DNA of 12,400 bases from the NCBI GenBank assembly GCA_964383905.1, contig CAYLJO010000186.1, positions 1-12,400 of the forward strand. Reading direction: 5' to 3'. Both the position numbers and the translations under genes were made by a program. This DNA is from CAYLJO01 sp964383905. Its GTDB lineage: Bacteria; Acidobacteriota; Blastocatellia; Pyrinomonadales; Pyrinomonadaceae. How positions within the stretch are numbered: the first letter of the stretch is position 1; the number at the start of each line of letters is the position of its first letter. The notes beneath the pieces are model-generated. The model had not been told where the DNA came from. It did not search any database and was given only the letters and a program-made list of their open reading frames with translations. Below are positions 10,040-12,400 of the stretch, piece after piece.

Positions 10040-10354
10040 GCTGACAGGCCACGAGAGGTCGCCTGTTAAGGCGGCGCGAGAAGAGAGTGAGCATCAAACA
10101 ATCACGATGATGGCTGTACCCTGCGCAGTGCCCCTTCACTTGCGCATGACAGCCGGCGACGGCGATTGGCTACGCCGCGTTTGACAGGATGAGGGCGAGG
10201 AATTAGAAGGCGACCGCCTGCCGCCATGGGGTCGCGGCGTGCGCTCCCCGGTAGCGGCGCGAGACTTTAGCCCACGGTGCACCCGCGGGTGATCTTTACA
10301 CTGAAAGTTATCGGCTTACCCTTAGGCGAACCCTCATCAGTTTCCGCAAACTTT
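10040..10354. other. Non-coding convergent intergenic region with short palindromes
   Basis: These 315 bp separate the LacI-type gene from a convergent minus-strand gene. I see no supported ORF. A weak hairpin (ACAGGC at 10044-10049 pairing with GCCTGT at 10061-10066) follows the regulator stop but lacks a T tract. A perfect 12-bp palindrome, CACCCGCGGGTG, lies at 10280-10291 within a GC-rich stretch. The segment around 10245-10291 has the look of an interspersed intergenic repeat, which cannot be tested from one copy. Confidence 0.5.
10044..10066. terminator. Weak hairpin after the LacI-type gene
   Basis: A 6-bp perfect stem (ACAGGC/GCCTGT), extended by two more pairs after a mismatch, has a GAGAG loop and begins 4 nt after the stop codon. 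No T tract follows, so if it acts as a terminator it is not a classical intrinsic one. Confidence 0.25.
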
Positions 10355-11209
10355 TTAGTTGAAGCGATGGTTTGCCAGCACGGCGCGCATCCTGACGTGT
10401 CCGAGCAGCATCTCAAGATAGCAGCCAACTCGGTGTAGCACAGGCACGACCGAGGTCGTGCCCCGGCTTGCCTTGAATTCTTCGATCATCCGCTCGCACG
10501 GCTCCCAGTCCTTATACATCAAATACCGCAAGCTCCCGGCGCGAAACTCCTCCAACTGGTCGGTCAATACATTGATCGCGCGCTGGTCATGCTCTTTCTC
10601 CGCACCCTTTATTAATTGAATGAGCGCGGATAGATCTTTGCACAGCACAAGCGACTCCTTGAGCCTGGTCTGCGTATTATTGAAAAGACGCGCGTCATCC
10701 AGTGCCGGCTCGAAGACCCGGGCGAGAACGATCATCGACTCTTGAAAGCAGTTATGCAGTAAGCCGTAGGCATCTTCAATTTTACCCCGGGACAGCAAAG
10801 TCTGCTCAAGGGCGTTCTCTTCCAGTAGATTGCTGCCGAAGACCCTGTGCAGTTCGTGGTTGATGGCGTAGCTCGTACTGTCGAGAGCGTCGCGGAGGGC
10901 CTCACTGAGGCCCTCCATCGTCAACGCGCGGGTCTCAATGAAACCAAGCAGGGCGCGGGCTTCCTTTTGCACGAGCGTGAATATCGAAGGGATTTGTTTG
11001 AGCCAACAGTTTTGCCGGACGTCAATTTCGATCAAACGTAAATAGTCGAGTAAGCGCCCCAAATCGTCGAAGATGCGCCGCATTACTTCACCCAGAGTGT
11101 CCGGCTCTAGGTGCTTGGTAAGCGCGCGAATGGGCACGGGCAGAGCGGTCGTGGCCGCTTGATCTAAGTCGGAGTCTATTAATTGCTTGGAAAAAATTTG
11201 TGCGGACAT
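10355..11209 (-). CDS. Hypothetical helical cytosolic protein
   Basis: I do not recognise this 284-residue protein. It starts MSAQIFSKQL, has no signal peptide or membrane segment, and is rich in Leu, Glu, Arg and Ala with long stretches that read as amphipathic helices (about residues 36-65, 73-110, 130-205 and 205-247). Five cysteines are scattered (68, 154, 190, 238, 263) without a CxxC pair, so no metal site is evident. No nucleotide-binding, HTH or catalytic motif stands out. The reading frame looks genuine: it is long, fills the interval, has normal amino-acid composition, and no competing frame on the other strand is convincing. It is convergent with the LacI-type gene and has a large structured upstream region (11210-11836) that could hold its promoter. 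No clear Shine-Dalgarno precedes the ATG. A partner-binding or regulatory role is conceivable but unsupported. Confidence 0.8.
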   Translation of the reverse strand: MSAQIFSKQLIDSDLDQAATTALPVPIRALTKHLEPDTLGEVMRRIFDDLGRLLDYLRLIEIDVRQNCWLKQIPSIFTLVQKEARALLGFIETRALTMEGLSEALRDALDSTSYAINHELHRVFGSNLLEENALEQTLLSRGKIEDAYGLLHNCFQESMIVLARVFEPALDDARLFNNTQTRLKESLVLCKDLSALIQLIKGAEKEHDQRAINVLTDQLEEFRAGSLRYLMYKDWEPCERMIEEFKASRGTTSVVPVLHRVGCYLEMLLGHVRMRAVLANHRFN

Positions 11210-11279
11210 ATCATCAGTACCACCTAGCCCGACCGGCTAATGCTCGTATTTTAGGCAGTCAGAATCGCGCCTCGCGCGC

Positions 11280-11313
11280 ACCCGTAATATGGCAAACAAC
11301 ATGCCATATGGGT
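11280..11313. repeat. Inverted repeat ATATGGCA-7 nt-TGCCATAT with flanking ACCC/GGGT
   Basis: Arms at 11287-11294 and 11302-11309 are perfectly complementary over 8 bp around AACAACA. Outer ACCC (11280-11283) and GGGT (11310-11313) extend the stem to 12 bp past a GTA bulge. It sits 71-104 bp upstream of the minus-strand hypothetical gene, where an operator or an mRNA leader hairpin could act. Confidence 0.6.
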
Positions 11314-11448
11314 ATTGACTTCAAAGTGATTAGACTCATGGGGCCATCCCGGCGCGGCAGGGCGGAAAGGGGCTAGGTCAGTCAGTTTGAGTGCTCCGTT
11401 TGGTCAATTTGATACGCATACTAACCCGACAGTAAAAAGGAGAGGATA

Positions 11449-11556
11449 TTGATAGCAGGTCGCTGCGGGGTGCAACTTTTTGTCACTTTCTTAAAACTTT
11501 GTGTCATACATCTGACACGCTCAGGCGCGAAGGTCACAAGCCTTGCGCGCGCTTAG
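11449..11556 (+). CDS. Possible 35-residue small protein with strong Shine-Dalgarno and TTG start
   Basis: AAGGAG at 11438-11443 sits six nt before a TTG that opens a 35-codon frame ending in TAG. The predicted peptide has a hydrophobic middle (GVQLFVTFLKLCVIHL) and a basic end, as in some small membrane peptides. Only the ribosome-binding-site quality supports it. The rare start codon, the lack of a clear promoter and the overlap with an inverted repeat argue for caution. Confidence 0.18.
   Translation: MIAGRCGVQLFVTFLKLCVIHLTRSGAKVTSLARA
11501..11518. repeat. Inverted repeat GTGTCA-6 nt-TGACAC
   Basis: A perfect 6-bp dyad with a 6-nt spacer (TACATC) resembles the half-site geometry of dimeric HTH regulators. 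A related TTTTGTCAC lies about 20 bp upstream. Its target gene is unclear because both flanking genes point left. Confidence 0.4.
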
Positions 11557-11760
11557 CTATAGTGTGATGAAGAGGTGGTCGATTTCACGTGGTCTTCGCT
11601 CCGCTTATATACGGGGCTGGATAAATGACAATATTTGCGCGCCATTGACAGGCTGAACGGGCGCAGGGGGTGTCGATACCTGATAATGTTGATTTGCGTT
11701 CTTTTATTGACAGACCTTGGTGTATTACTCAGGCCGAGCCGGTTTTTGTCCCGTCGTAAG

Positions 11761-11840
11761 TCGTCAATCGTGATTAGGTGAACGGCCTCCTTTTTCACTA
11801 TTTATAATCCACGATTGACGATTCACGACTAACGAATCAT
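11761..11840. repeat. 12-bp inverted repeat overlapping a degenerate heptamer array
   Basis: TCGTCAATCGTG (11761-11772) recurs in inverted orientation as CACGATTGACGA (11810-11821), with an additional ATTA/TAAT pairing inside, around a loop of about 30 nt. The right arm is part of four consecutive 7-bp units at 11813-11840: GATTGAC, GATTCAC, GACTAAC and GAATCAT. The array ends inside the stop codon of the minus-strand transaldolase/isomerase gene, so its transcript would fold this structure directly after the ORF. It may serve as a terminator or 3' stabilising element, or be an interspersed repeat. Confidence 0.6.
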
Positions 11841-12400
11841 GCTCCTGTGGCGCCCGCAAGCGGTATGGCCTCGTTGACCAGCTCGTGCAACCGCTGGAGG
11901 CCGGCGAGGGTGTCCGCGCCCAGGTCTATGCGGACTGCGCGCCGGTGACGCGATGAGAGAGAACGAAAATCACCGAGCGCCTGCGCCTGCTTCAGAATGC
12001 TGAAGGTGTAGGGCTGTCCGGGGATTGGCAGGTCTACCTTGTCCGGCGCAGTCACCTGGATGAAGATGCCTGTATCGGGGCCGCCCTTGTGCAGTTGCCC
12101 GGTCGAATGAAGGAAACGCGGCCCGTACCCGGTCGTCGTCGCGCATTTAGTCGCATCGCGCAGGTGCGTGCGAATCGCTTGAATTGTCGCTTCGTTTTCC
12201 GGCGTCTCCTCGATGTAGTCGAGCATCGCGATGTAATCGCCAGCCTTCGCTCCCGCCAGGTGCGCACGAAGGGCGTCGGCGACGGACGAAGAAGGCAACA
12301 CCGCGCGCGTGCGCTCATCGGCGTAAATCGTCAGCGTGCCGTCGGTGACCAGAACTGCCTGCTCCTCCAGCCTGCCTTCTCTGGTGAATCTCTCCAGTAG
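11837..12400 (-). CDS. Bifunctional transaldolase/phosphoglucose isomerase, C-terminal part (5'-truncated by the window edge)
   Basis: The minus-strand frame is open from the window edge (12400) to a TGA at 11837, giving 187 residues of the C-terminus. The internal GTG at 12301 is therefore not the start. The sequence matches the end of the glucose-6-phosphate-isomerase-like (SIS) domain of fused transaldolase/phosphoglucose isomerase proteins: AGDYIAMLDYIEETPENEA, AIRTHLRDATKCATTTGYGP, RFLHSTGQLHKGGPDTGIF and LPIPGQPYTFSILKQAQALG. The HSTGQLHKGGP stretch is the conserved sugar-phosphate-binding and catalytic segment. The fused enzyme interconverts sedoheptulose-7-P plus glyceraldehyde-3-P with fructose-6-P plus erythrose-4-P, and fructose-6-P with glucose-6-P, in the cytoplasm. 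The transaldolase half lies outside the window, so the fusion is inferred from the type of C-terminus. A stand-alone isomerase remains possible. It is probably a housekeeping gene not linked to the glycan cluster. Confidence 0.88.
   Translation of the reverse strand, partial: LLERFTREGRLEEQAVLVTDGTLTIYADERTRAVLPSSSVADALRAHLAGAKAGDYIAMLDYIEETPENEATIQAIRTHLRDATKCATTTGYGPRFLHSTGQLHKGGPDTGIFIQVTAPDKVDLPIPGQPYTFSILKQAQALGDFRSLSSRHRRAVRIDLGADTLAGLQRLHELVNEAIPLAGATGA

Larger units (their letters stand above)
11210..11836. other. Long AT-richer intergenic region with inverted repeats
   Basis: This 627-bp stretch lies between two minus-strand genes. No convincing long ORF is present; a minus-strand frame at 11553-11798 has low-complexity, basic, Ser-rich content and no family resemblance. 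The region holds a hairpin at 11280-11313, an inverted repeat at 11501-11518, a possible small ORF at 11449-11556, and a long inverted repeat with heptamers at 11761-11840. TTGACA boxes occur at 11645 and 11707 but neither has a well-spaced -10 partner. Confidence 0.6.

Noticed and set aside
11645..11712. TTGACA boxes as sigma-70 promoters
   Set aside because: Neither box has an acceptable -10 element 16-18 nt downstream; the nearest candidates are more than 23 or less than 10 nt away.
11553..11798. 81-codon minus-strand ORF in the intergenic region
   Set aside because: It has a basic, Ser/Arg-rich low-information product, no clear ribosome-binding site, and overlap with one arm of an inverted repeat. 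It is probably chance.
12052..12318. 88-codon minus-strand ORF overlapping the isomerase gene in another frame
   Set aside because: The other minus-strand frame matches the transaldolase/phosphoglucose isomerase C-terminus, and this one is Arg-rich frame noise.

Overview
The window looks like a metagenome-assembled or draft scaffold from an Acidobacteriota-like bacterium, possibly of the Blastocatellia type. The basis is an Oar-like TonB-dependent receptor of the kind expanded in Acidobacteriota, a GC-rich gene body, and intergenic heptamer patches. The taxonomic placement is inference. A 100-N gap with identical 55-bp flanks shows that the scaffold was joined from two short-read contigs.

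Positions 1-8904 (+ strand) read as a glycan-utilization locus. First comes the 3'-terminal three quarters or so of an outer-membrane TonB-dependent receptor (1-2322), closed by a good hairpin terminator. Then follow four same-strand genes that look like one operon: an exported TPR protein (2438-4096), a secreted protein with two tandem concanavalin-A-like domains (4118-5583, interrupted by the N gap), a secreted six-bladed Asp-box propeller hydrolase (5686-6783), and an exported GH127/DUF1680 beta-L-arabinofuranosidase-type enzyme (6799-8904). A LacI-family regulator (9032-10039; an alternative start lies at 9014) closes the block and is the natural candidate for its sugar-responsive control. 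The two enzymes together suggest an arabinose-containing plant or microbial glycan. The propeller is sialidase-like by motif, but two glutamates and its neighbourhood make a GH93-type exo-arabinanase a serious alternative. In this reading the receptor imports oligosaccharides, the TPR and lectin-like proteins bind or present substrate, and the two hydrolases trim it.

Positions 10040-12400 are different. A 315-bp non-coding stretch leads to a convergent minus-strand gene for an unrecognised helical cytosolic protein (10355-11209). Then comes a 627-bp AT-richer intergenic region with three inverted repeats, a heptamer tandem patch and a possible 35-codon small ORF. Last is the 3' end of a minus-strand gene for the phosphoglucose-isomerase-like part of a bifunctional transaldolase/phosphoglucose isomerase (11837 to the window edge).

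I found no CRISPR array, tRNA, rRNA, transposase or defence module. The most useful observations are the assembly artefact that splits an otherwise intact gene, the putative acidobacterial arabinan-type utilization locus that uses a TPR protein where Bacteroidota would use SusD, and the structured region 11210-11840.
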